Source: JASFTV01 sp050050615
Lineage (GTDB): Bacteria > Desulfobacterota > DSM-4660 > Desulfatiglandales > HGW-15
NCBI GenBank assembly: GCA_050050615.1
Contig: JASFTV010000268.1
Span: 1 to 5,218, forward strand
Length of the DNA: 5,218 nt
Direction of reading: 5' to 3'
Made by a program: the position numbers and the translations under genes. Positions 1 to 5,218 of the stretch are shown in pieces (position 1 is the stretch's first letter; each line of letters starts with the position of its first letter). The notes under the pieces are model-generated. The model saw nothing but the letters and a program-made list of their open reading frames with translations, searched no databases and had not been told where the DNA came from.

Positions 1-2
1 TC

Positions 3-146
3 TCCCGGCTAAACACATCACCATCCCTGCGGCTGATCGAAACCCCGGAAAGATCTCTGGCCCAGGATGACACCGGGCATATCGTAGCTCCACGTTCCCT
101 TGAGGAGGCTTTCAGACCAACCTTAAGACCCTTTTATGTGAGTTAA
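3..146 (+). CDS. possible 3' end of an unidentified convergent gene (partial)
   Basis: A plus-strand frame is open from the window edge for 47 codons and stops at TAA 144-146. It ends in residues PTLRPFYVS. I do not recognise the product. An open run of this length is only weakly better than chance. In its favour, it would converge on the minus-strand operon, and the AT-rich sequence that looks intergenic begins only after about position 211. Around codon SLEEA (96-110) the frame could pass into a second open frame (104-211) if one T were added to the TTT at 110-112. That would give a helix-like continuation FQTNLKTLLCELKKTAQQ and a stop at 209-211. So this could be an intact C-terminus, a frameshifted one, or not coding at all. 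Short minus-strand frames here looked less protein-like. Confidence 0.3.
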   Translation, partial: SRLNTSPSLRLIETPERSLAQDDTGHIVAPRSLEEAFRPTLRPFYVS

Positions 147-215
147 AGAAGACGGCGCAGCAGATTACCCGTGAAGTTAGTTTTGATATCCGGTTATACC
201 GAATCCTGTAAAAGG

Positions 216-242
216 CAGGCACAAATCCTGAGCTTTTATTTT
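216..242 (+). terminator. weak terminator-like hairpin
   Basis: CAGG (216-219) can pair with CCTG (227-230) around a 7-base loop, followed by a T-rich run CTTTTATTTT. It comes 4 bases after the TAA at 209-211 of the second plus-strand frame, where a convergent gene would need a terminator. The stem is only 4 bp, so this is a weak candidate that may be chance. Confidence 0.2.
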
Positions 243-266
243 CAAACTAATATCTCTCTATGTCAA
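238..266 (-). promoter_or_regulatory. sigma70-like promoter match facing the left edge
   Basis: On the minus strand a perfect TTGACA (266-261) is followed after 17 bases by GAAAAT (243-238), which matches TATAAT at 4 of 6 positions. It would drive transcription leftward, away from rluD. No gene that it would serve can be identified at 1-237, so it may be an AT-rich chance match, a promoter for a gene beyond the window, or an antisense promoter against the possible plus-strand gene. Confidence 0.25.
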
Positions 267-334
267 GTTTTTTATCTTGAAAATCCATTAACTCGTTGAA
301 AAGCACGTTTTCGATTTATTTTGGACATCACTGA

Positions 335-1306
335 TCAATCAATTTTATTTAGAATGCCTAGGACATGGACCATGTCATCGGGCAAAGAAGCTTGAAATTC
401 ACAGTATTCTCCGGAATCGGGATGAACGAAACCCAGGGTTTCAGCGTGCAGCATTTGTCTTTCTATGCGAAGTGGCACCCCGTTGCTCAGCGGGAAATGC
501 CTTTTCCACCAGCTTCTTTTACACCCGTAGACGGGGTCTCCTACGATGGGATGACCGACATGGGATAAGTGGACCCTGATCTGATGGGTCCTGCCTGTCT
601 TAGGCCTTACGGAGAGAAGGGAAAAATGCCCTCCGACTGCCTCCAGCTTCTGCCAGAGGGTCACAGCTCTCTTCCCGCCAGATGGCGGCACAGACATCTC
701 TTTTCTTTTCTTGGGATGACGCGCAATAGGAAGATCAATCTTTCCTTTTTCCCCTTTGGTAACACCGTGGACAATCGCCACATACCGCTTTTTCACAGTC
801 TCAGCCTTAAACTGGTCCGACAAACATGTATGGGCCCTGTCATTCTTTGCAACCACCACGAGGCCCGAGGTATCCTTGTCCAGTCGATGGACGATTCCCG
901 GCCTCAAGGTTCCTCCTATACCTGACAATCCCGGGCAGTAAAGGAGTAGACCATGAACCAGAGTCCCTTTAGCATGGCCTGGTGCAGGGTGAATAACAAG
1001 GCCGGCTGGCTTGTTCACGACGATCAAGGATGCATCTTCGTGGATTGCTGTAAACTCTACTGGCTCGGGTTCTAGCTGACAAGGATGGGCGGGAGGAACG
1101 GAAAGCCTTACCTGATCACCCGTCTTTAATCGATAGCTGGCCTTTGGGGACGAACCATTGACCTTCACAAACCCGCTTTTTATTAATTCCTGCGCTCTGG
1201 ATCGCGTCAGATCCCTTACCTGGGAGGCAAGAAAACTGTCTATTCGTTGTTCCCCATCCTTGCCGGCGACGGAAAAGGAAAAGACCCTATCTGGTTGGTT
1301 CTCCAC
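335..1306 (-). CDS. rluD: RluD-family 23S rRNA pseudouridine synthase
   Basis: A 323-residue RluA/RluD-type pseudouridine synthase, normal length for the family. It isomerises specific uridines in RNA. By RluD precedent the targets would be in helix 69 of 23S rRNA, but exact sites cannot be read from sequence. An N-terminal S4 RNA-binding domain (about residues 20-75, RIDSFLASQV then RSRAQELIKSGFVKVNG) precedes the catalytic domain. This carries NKPAGLVIHP (98-107), the signature HRLDKDTSG (140-148) with catalytic Asp143, and KTGRTHQIRVH (236-246). The S4 domain fits RluC/RluD rather than RluA. The start is GTG at 1306. No other start codon lies nearby in frame, and no convincing Shine-Dalgarno precedes it. 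It begins about 20 bp after the carD stop, so translation may be coupled to carD. It ends in TGA. An RluC-like or broader specificity is the main alternative. Confidence 0.93.
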   Translation of the reverse strand: MENQPDRVFSFSVAGKDGEQRIDSFLASQVRDLTRSRAQELIKSGFVKVNGSSPKASYRLKTGDQVRLSVPPAHPCQLEPEPVEFTAIHEDASLIVVNKPAGLVIHPAPGHAKGTLVHGLLLYCPGLSGIGGTLRPGIVHRLDKDTSGLVVVAKNDRAHTCLSDQFKAETVKKRYVAIVHGVTKGEKGKIDLPIARHPKKRKEMSVPPSGGKRAVTLWQKLEAVGGHFSLLSVRPKTGRTHQIRVHLSHVGHPIVGDPVYGCKRSWWKRHFPLSNGVPLRIERQMLHAETLGFVHPDSGEYCEFQASLPDDMVHVLGILNKID

Positions 1307-1326
1307 GGCGAAAAGTTCGAACAGGG

Positions 1327-1812
1327 TTATGAGAAGATCCTGTCAAGGTCCTTTTCTATTTGAGCTTCCTCAACATTCTTCGCGAGAGATATTTCTTTCA
1401 CCAACAGGTTTCTGGCGGTATCAAGCATCTTCCGCTCCCCAAAAGAAAGCTCCTTTTCCAGCTTCAACATCAAGAGGTCCCGATACACCTCGGCGACTTC
1501 AAAAACAGATCCGGTTTTGATCTTTTCCATGTACTCCCTGTAGCGCCTGTTCCAGGTCTGATTATCAATGATCACGTCCCTCTTTCTGAGAATGGAATAG
1601 AGCTTTGGAACCTCGCTTTGCTCAATGATCTCTCTTAATCCCACATTGCCCACATTCTCTGTAGGAATCATAATGATCATATCATTTTCGAGGATTCGCA
1701 TCACATAAAAGTCCTGGCAGAAACCTGAGATCTCTTGGGTCTCTATCTTTTCGATAATACCGACACCATGCGCTGGATAAACCGCTAAGTCTCCTATCTT
1801 AAACATCAACAT
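1327..1812 (-). CDS. carD: CarD/CdnL-family RNA polymerase-binding transcription regulator
   Basis: A 161-residue protein, the size of CdnL/CarD (about 160 residues). The family binds the RNA polymerase beta subunit and stabilises open complexes at rRNA and other housekeeping promoters. The N-terminal Tudor-like RNAP-interaction domain starts with FKIGDLAVYPAHGVGIIEKIE and runs to about residue 60 (IPTENVGNVGLR). The helical C-terminal domain has Trp87 in NQTWNRRYREYMEKIKTGS, matching the tryptophan that wedges into the minor groove next to the -10 element. It also has the conserved LSFGERKMLDTARNLL segment. The start is chosen as ATG 1812, just after AGGGGAG (1823-1817). ATG 1806, two codons later, is an equally good match to homologues that begin MFKIGD. 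A further in-frame TTG at 1836 lies upstream of that ribosome binding site and is unlikely. It lacks the extra domains of Myxococcus CarD, so it is of the short CdnL type. It sits 108 bp after hppA and about 20 bp before rluD. Confidence 0.92.
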   Translation of the reverse strand: MLMFKIGDLAVYPAHGVGIIEKIETQEISGFCQDFYVMRILENDMIIMIPTENVGNVGLREIIEQSEVPKLYSILRKRDVIIDNQTWNRRYREYMEKIKTGSVFEVAEVYRDLLMLKLEKELSFGERKMLDTARNLLVKEISLAKNVEEAQIEKDLDRIFS

Positions 1813-1816
1813 CCAA

Positions 1817-1824
1817 CTCCCCTC
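1817..1824 (-). promoter_or_regulatory. ribosome binding site of carD
   Basis: GAGGGGAG on the minus strand lies 4 bases before ATG 1812 and 10 bases before ATG 1806. It excludes the upstream TTG at 1836 as the main start, but does not separate the two ATGs. Confidence 0.6.
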
Positions 1825-1862
1825 ATGAAATATCAATCATTATGCCCCGGTTTAGATCCTAC

Positions 1863-1889
1863 CCGGCCTCCGACAAACCTGGAGTCCGG
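1863..1889. repeat. inverted repeat in the hppA-carD gap (possible attenuator or weak terminator)
   Basis: CCGG-C-CTCC (1863-1871) and GGAG-T-CCGG (1881-1889) form a 9-position stem with one internal mismatch and a 9-base loop. It sits about 30 bp past the hppA stop and about 50 bp before carD. No T-run follows it on either strand, so it is not a classic intrinsic terminator. It could be a pause site, an mRNA-end stabiliser, a binding site, or an attenuator setting carD-rluD expression below that of the upstream genes. This is the only non-coding stretch of any size within the operon (1813-1920). I saw no convincing -35/-10 pair in it, although CATAAT occurs at 1840-1845 on the minus strand. 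Confidence 0.45.
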
Positions 1890-1920
1890 TTGGAAACAAC
1901 GACCAAACCCTTCTATTTTA

Positions 1921-3984
1921 TCATATAATCAAGAATACGCCCACCGTCGGCAGTATGGGGGCGATAACCAGGGACACCACAGACATCAACTTGATCAAAA
2001 TATTCATGGCAGGTCCTGAGGTGTCTTTGAAGGGATCGCCAACCGTATCACCGACCACAGCCGCTTTATGGTTATCAGACCCTTTGCCACCTAAGTTCCC
2101 TGCCTCAATGTATTTCTTGGCATTATCCCAAGCGCCGCCGCCGTTCGCCATAAAAAGGGCAAGAAATGCGCCCATGACGGTTGCGCCCAGGAGCATGCCG
2201 CCCAGGCTCTGTTTACCCAGCAACAGGCCGACTGCTACCGGGGTAAGGACAGCCACCAATCCTGGGGCGACCATCTTTTTGAGGGCCGAGTTTGTGGCAA
2301 TGGTTACGCAGGTCGCCGGATCCGGCTTCGCCCCTTCCTTCCCTTCCAGCAGCCCCGGGATCTCTTTGAACTGGCGTCGAATCTCTTCAACAATGCTGAA
2401 TGCCGCCTCCCCCACTGAAGTCATCGTCAAGGCGGCACACAACATGGGCACGATGGCGCCGATAAAGACGCCGATGACGACATAGGGGTTCATAATACTC
2501 AGTTTGTCCAAGGTGAGACCCGCAGCCTGAGTATATGCAACAAACAAGGCGAGCGCGGTTAGAGCAGCAGACCCAATGGCAAATCCTTTCCCGATTGCAG
2601 CAGTGGTGTTGCCAAGGGCATCAAGGCTATCTGTAATCTTTCTGGTGTCAGGGCCGAGGCCAGACATCTCTGAAATGCCGCCCGCATTGTCAGCTATCGG
2701 TCCGTAGGCATCAACCGTCATGGTTGCACCCACTGTCGCCAGCATGCCCACTGCAGAAAGCCCGATACCGTATATCCCGGCCGTCTTAAAGCCTATAAAT
2801 GTGGCCACGCAAATGCCCAGGATGGGAAGATAAGTGGACTGCATGCCCACAGCCAAACCAGCGATGATCACTGTTGCAGGGCCCGTCACCGATTGACCGG
2901 CGATCCGTCTGATGGGCGGGCCTGACGTATAGTATTCGGCCAGAAGGCCGATGACAATACCACAGAGAAGACCCGAAAAGACAGCCCAGAATGCGCCCCA
3001 CGGCATACCGATGGACTTCACGATAATCGCGGTAAGAACCACAAAAATGCCGGCAGCCACAAACGTAGTATACCTGAGCGCCCCAGCCGGGTTTCCAGCC
3101 TGAAAAGCCTTAATTGAAAAAACGCCCACAAAAGAGCTCAGCAGTCCTGCCATGACGATGAGTATGGGCGTCGCCATATATTTGAGCTTTATGGCTACCG
3201 GATCCAGACCCTTCAAAACAGGAAATTTATCCAAAAACTCCGGGGTGATCGTCAGGGTAGCGCCGATGGCGATCGTCGCAACCACCGACCCCACATAGGA
3301 CTCGAAGATATCCGCACCCATCCCGGCAATATCACCCACATTATCTCCCACGTTGTCCGCGATAACGCCAGGGTTTCTGGGGTCGTCTTCAGGGATGCCC
3401 GCTTCCACTTTACCGACCAGATCTGCCCCGACATCCGCCGCTTTGGTATATACCCCGCCCCCAACACGGGCAAAAAGGGCGATGGAACTTGCCCCCATGG
3501 CAAAGCCATTGATATATTGAGCGCTATCGGGGCTTCCCCCATAAATCCAGAACCAGAACCCCAGTCCAAGGAGACCAAGGCTGGCGACCGCCAGTCCCAT
3601 GACAGAACCGGAGAAGTAAGAGACGTTTAAGGCCTTTGCCTGGCCGTCCTTGTTCGCGGCCTCTGCTGTTCGAGAGTTTCCCCTGGTCGCTGCGCTCATG
3701 CCCGAGAATCCGGCAAGCATGGAACACATAGCGCCGGTGACAAAGGCGATGGCTGTTTTCCAGGCGATGAAGATTAGAAGCAAAACAAAGACAGCCGCAA
3801 TAAAGAAGACCAGCACAGCGTATTCCCTCCTTAAGAAGGCCATGGCACCGGAATGAATCATCCCCTCCAATTCCTGCATGAGGGGCGTGCCGTTGGGCTG
3901 TCTTTTGACATAACCATAGATAAGGTAAGCGATAATAAGACCCAAGATCCCCAAAAGGGGAGCGACCCACGTTAATCCCTGCAT
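1921..3984 (-). CDS. hppA: membrane-bound ion-translocating pyrophosphatase, probably K+-dependent Na+ pump
   Basis: A 687-residue integral membrane pyrophosphatase, full length, with roughly 16 membrane segments along the chain. It hydrolyses pyrophosphate in the cytoplasm and pumps Na+ or H+ across the inner membrane. The substrate site is visible in TKAADVGADLVGKVE (180-194), DDPRNPGVIADNVGDNVGD (200-218), DAYGPIADNAGG (425-436) and GDTVGDPFKDTSG (645-657). Ala462 and Gly465 in GNTTAAIGKG match the K+-dependent class; K+-independent enzymes have Lys and Thr there. Glu228 in DIFESY, with Gly232 four residues later, is the pattern of Na+-pumping members. Plant-type H+ pumps have the glutamate at the later position. 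This assignment is inference, and dual Na+/H+ pumping is possible. The ATG start overlaps the pth TGA (TGATG) and has a strong AGGAGGT. The gene ends in tandem stops, TGA TAA. Its proline-poor, glycine/alanine-rich sequence and codon style match its neighbours, with no sign of recent transfer. Confidence 0.96.
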   Translation of the reverse strand: MQGLTWVAPLLGILGLIIAYLIYGYVKRQPNGTPLMQELEGMIHSGAMAFLRREYAVLVFFIAAVFVLLLIFIAWKTAIAFVTGAMCSMLAGFSGMSAATRGNSRTAEAANKDGQAKALNVSYFSGSVMGLAVASLGLLGLGFWFWIYGGSPDSAQYINGFAMGASSIALFARVGGGVYTKAADVGADLVGKVEAGIPEDDPRNPGVIADNVGDNVGDIAGMGADIFESYVGSVVATIAIGATLTITPEFLDKFPVLKGLDPVAIKLKYMATPILIVMAGLLSSFVGVFSIKAFQAGNPAGALRYTTFVAAGIFVVLTAIIVKSIGMPWGAFWAVFSGLLCGIVIGLLAEYYTSGPPIRRIAGQSVTGPATVIIAGLAVGMQSTYLPILGICVATFIGFKTAGIYGIGLSAVGMLATVGATMTVDAYGPIADNAGGISEMSGLGPDTRKITDSLDALGNTTAAIGKGFAIGSAALTALALFVAYTQAAGLTLDKLSIMNPYVVIGVFIGAIVPMLCAALTMTSVGEAAFSIVEEIRRQFKEIPGLLEGKEGAKPDPATCVTIATNSALKKMVAPGLVAVLTPVAVGLLLGKQSLGGMLLGATVMGAFLALFMANGGGAWDNAKKYIEAGNLGGKGSDNHKAAVVGDTVGDPFKDTSGPAMNILIKLMSVVSLVIAPILPTVGVFLII

Positions 3985-4574
3985 CAGTACATTACCTCCT
4001 TGTCTGCCATATTTTCCCAGTTGATATGATTCATTGCCGCGACCACCCCTTCAGAAACAAAAAGCTCACAAGCTCGAACCGACATCTCGATCACCTCTTC
4101 TATGATCTCCTTATCATCCCTGTAAAAGGGGCTCAAAACATATCTCTCAACAGTTTCGCCGTACCGAGGACGGCCAATGCCAACTTTTACACGGCTGAAT
4201 TCGCGGGTACCCAGATGTTCAATTATGGATGTAACGCCTTTATGTCCTCCACTCCCCCCATTTCTGACGACCTTCACTCTTCCCACTGGAAGGTCTATGT
4301 CGTCGTGGATAACCAGAAGGTTTTCAGCTTTTAACTGATAGACGTCGAGGCAGGCCTTGATGGACTTCCCACTTTGATTCATGAAAGTCAGTGGACGAAG
4401 CAGAATAATTTCCCGGCCTTCAAATTTCGCATTTGCGTTCCTTGACTGAAAGCGTCGGCTCCTTAACCGAACTCCTAGACGCTCAGCCCACAGGTTGATA
4501 ACCGTGAATCCAATGTTGTGGCGTGTATTTTTGTACCCTCGCCCGGGGTTTCCGAGGCCCGCAATCAGATACAC
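3984..4574 (-). CDS. pth: peptidyl-tRNA hydrolase
   Basis: A 196-residue bacterial Pth, normal length. It cleaves the ester bond of peptidyl-tRNAs that drop off the ribosome, freeing tRNA for reuse in the cytoplasm. The family residues are visible: GLGNPG (6-11), TRHNIGF (17-23) with catalytic His19, LTFMNQSG (62-69) with Asn66, HDDIDLPVG (90-98) with Asp91, and GSGGHKG (107-113) with His111. The residue after that histidine is Lys rather than the Asn of E. coli, a tolerated position in the family. The start is GTG at 4574: VYLIAGLGNPG aligns with family N-termini, and an in-frame TAA lies four codons upstream. A modest AAGGT (4590-4586) precedes it. It follows rplY by 35 bp, the usual bacterial rplY-pth pairing, and its TGA overlaps the hppA ATG by one base. 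The tail after about residue 185 (ENMADKEVMY) includes the hppA ribosome binding site. Confidence 0.97.
   Translation of the reverse strand: MYLIAGLGNPGRGYKNTRHNIGFTVINLWAERLGVRLRSRRFQSRNANAKFEGREIILLRPLTFMNQSGKSIKACLDVYQLKAENLLVIHDDIDLPVGRVKVVRNGGSGGHKGVTSIIEHLGTREFSRVKVGIGRPRYGETVERYVLSPFYRDDKEIIEEVIEMSVRACELFVSEGVVAAMNHINWENMADKEVMY
3994..4000 (-). promoter_or_regulatory. ribosome binding site of hppA, inside the pth 3' end
   Basis: AGGAGGT lies 9 bases before ATG 3984, within the last codons of pth. A full consensus site plus the TGATG overlap suggests that hppA is translated strongly and is coupled to pth. It also fixes the hppA start. Confidence 0.8.
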
Positions 4575-4609
4575 CTTGAGGTTTTACCTTCACCCCCTTT
4601 CTCTCGAGC

Positions 4610-5218
4610 CTACGACTCCTCCTCAGACACTGCCTCTGGTGTCTCTGCTTCTACAGCCTCTTCTTCCTCTATGATCTCTTCTTCCTCAGCCTTCTCAACA
4701 ACGACCTCGGGGGCACTGACCACGGCTATGGTCAAATGGTCTTCTTCATTGCATTTGACGCCATCTGGAAAATCAATATCACTGAGATGGACGGCATCTC
4801 CGATGTCGAGCGCGGAGACATCCACCTCTATGTGCTCCACCAATTTGGAGGGCAGGCCAACGACGTTGAGCTCTCTTTTGATTTGTTGCAGAATCCCTCC
4901 CTTTGTGACGCCTGCCGGTGTGTTCACCAGAAGCACAGGAATATCGAGGGTTAGCTCCTTGTCCATGGAGATTTCATAGAAATCTGCGTGAAGATAGACC
5001 GGCTTGACGGGATGCATTTGCAGTTCTCTTAACATGACTGTCTGGGTATCCGTACCCGTGTCAGATTCTATTTGCAGTCCGAGGATGACATTTTCGCCTG
5101 AGGCCTGCTTAAGGATACCTTTTAGGTCCGATTCATTTACGGTCAACATGACAGGCTCGGATTTGGGGCCATAGAAGATAGCAGGAACCTTTTTCTCTCT
5201 TCGAAGCTTTCTGGCTGC
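4610..5218 (-). CDS. rplY: 50S ribosomal protein bL25, long Ctc/TL5 form (5' end outside window)
   Basis: The visible 202 residues run from the right edge to TAG at 4612-4610. The first residues, AARKLRREKKVPAIFYGP, are the conserved start of the 5S rRNA-binding L25 domain (usually RRLRREGKIPAVLYG), so the true start lies only a few dozen bases beyond the window. An internal ATG at 5149 is not the start. The L25 domain is followed by the C-terminal beta domain of the Ctc/TL5 form (LTLDIPVLLVNTPAGVTKGG, then VEHIEVDVSALDIGDAVHLS). An acidic, probably disordered tail of about 30 residues rich in Glu ends the protein. It binds 5S rRNA in the large subunit, and long forms are linked to general stress in some bacteria. 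It is the first visible gene of the operon, 35 bp before pth. A ribose-phosphate pyrophosphokinase gene is often upstream in relatives but is not in view. Confidence 0.95.
   Translation of the reverse strand, partial: AARKLRREKKVPAIFYGPKSEPVMLTVNESDLKGILKQASGENVILGLQIESDTGTDTQTVMLRELQMHPVKPVYLHADFYEISMDKELTLDIPVLLVNTPAGVTKGGILQQIKRELNVVGLPSKLVEHIEVDVSALDIGDAVHLSDIDFPDGVKCNEEDHLTIAVVSAPEVVVEKAEEEEIIEEEEAVEAETPEAVSEEES

Larger units (their letters stand above)
147..334. other. AT-rich stretch downstream of rluD, no gene recognised
   Basis: This stretch lies beyond the rluD stop. Its left part (to 211) may be the frameshifted tail of the plus-strand frame described at 3-146. From 212 on it is clearly richer in A and T than the genes and has no credible reading frame. 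It contains the heptamer AATCCTG twice (202-208 and 224-230). With CAGG at 216-219 between them, these can form alternative 4-bp hairpins. It also holds a promoter-like pair on the minus strand (238-266) and a weak GAAAA/TTTTC hairpin near 299-313. No strong rho-independent terminator for rluD is visible, so the operon may end by another mechanism or beyond the window. Confidence 0.5.

Noticed and set aside
299..313. GAAAA-GCACG-TTTTC hairpin as the rluD terminator
   Set aside because: The stem is only 5 bp and almost all A-T. It would be too weak for an intrinsic terminator and is expected by chance in AT-rich sequence.
362..376. Perfect 6-bp hairpin GACATG-GAC-CATGTC near the rluD 3' end
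   Set aside because: It lies inside rluD codons for DMVHV, has no T-run and is short enough to arise by chance, so it is not called as a terminator.
1327..1836. Longer carD start at TTG 1836
   Set aside because: It would place the good AGGGGAG site inside the coding region and add residues IFHEGSW that family members lack. ATG 1812 or 1806 fits better.
1955..2485. A 176-codon open frame on the plus strand opposite hppA
   Set aside because: It is antisense to the C-terminal half of an unmistakable pyrophosphatase. Its length is explained by the strong codon bias of the gene opposite, and its translation shows no recognisable family.
4518..4979. A 153-codon plus-strand open frame rich in serine
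   Set aside because: The serine runs are the reverse reading of the Glu-rich GAG/GAA tail of bL25. It spans the pth start and the rplY gene and has no independent support.
4610..5149. bL25 beginning at the internal ATG 5149
   Set aside because: The 23 codons upstream to the window edge are open and encode the conserved RKLRREKKVPAIFYG segment, so the gene is truncated by the window and does not start there.

Overview
All five recognisable genes lie on the minus strand, so in transcription order the window reads from right to left. The order is bL25 ribosomal protein (rplY/ctc, its 5' end beyond the window), peptidyl-tRNA hydrolase (pth), membrane-bound ion-pumping pyrophosphatase (hppA), CarD/CdnL-type RNA polymerase-binding regulator, and RluD-type pseudouridine synthase. 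The gaps are 35 bp (rplY-pth), a 1-base overlap (pth-hppA, TGATG), 108 bp (hppA-carD) and about 20 bp (carD-rluD). This is consistent with one long operon, possibly split by a second promoter or an attenuator in the 108-bp gap.

The gene set suggests an anaerobic, energy-limited bacterium. A CarD/CdnL regulator next to the rplY-pth pair, an integral membrane pyrophosphatase and a base composition near 50% GC best fit a delta-proteobacterium (Desulfobacterota and relatives: sulfate reducers or syntrophs). This is inference from gene content and protein style. There is no rRNA or other taxonomic marker in the window.

Functionally, four genes serve translation or growth control: a ribosomal protein, recycling of peptidyl-tRNA, 23S rRNA pseudouridylation, and CarD stabilisation of promoter complexes at rRNA and housekeeping promoters. 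The fifth, hppA, turns the pyrophosphate released by biosynthesis (tRNA charging, nucleic-acid synthesis) into an ion gradient. Its residues point to a K+-dependent and probably Na+-pumping enzyme. Its start overlaps the pth stop, so pyrophosphate recovery appears tied to translation-gene expression.

The left end (1-334) holds no gene I can name. Positions 3-146 are open on the plus strand to a TAA. A second plus-strand frame, 104-211, continues with protein-like sequence if one T is restored near 110-112, so this may be the 3' end of a convergent gene, intact or frameshifted. Positions 212-334 are AT-rich and intergenic, with a weak hairpin and one promoter-like match. I found no mobile element, CRISPR array, tRNA or rRNA, and no clear new system. 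The points worth a second look are the hppA placement and ion type, the inverted repeat before carD, and the possible broken reading frame at the left edge.
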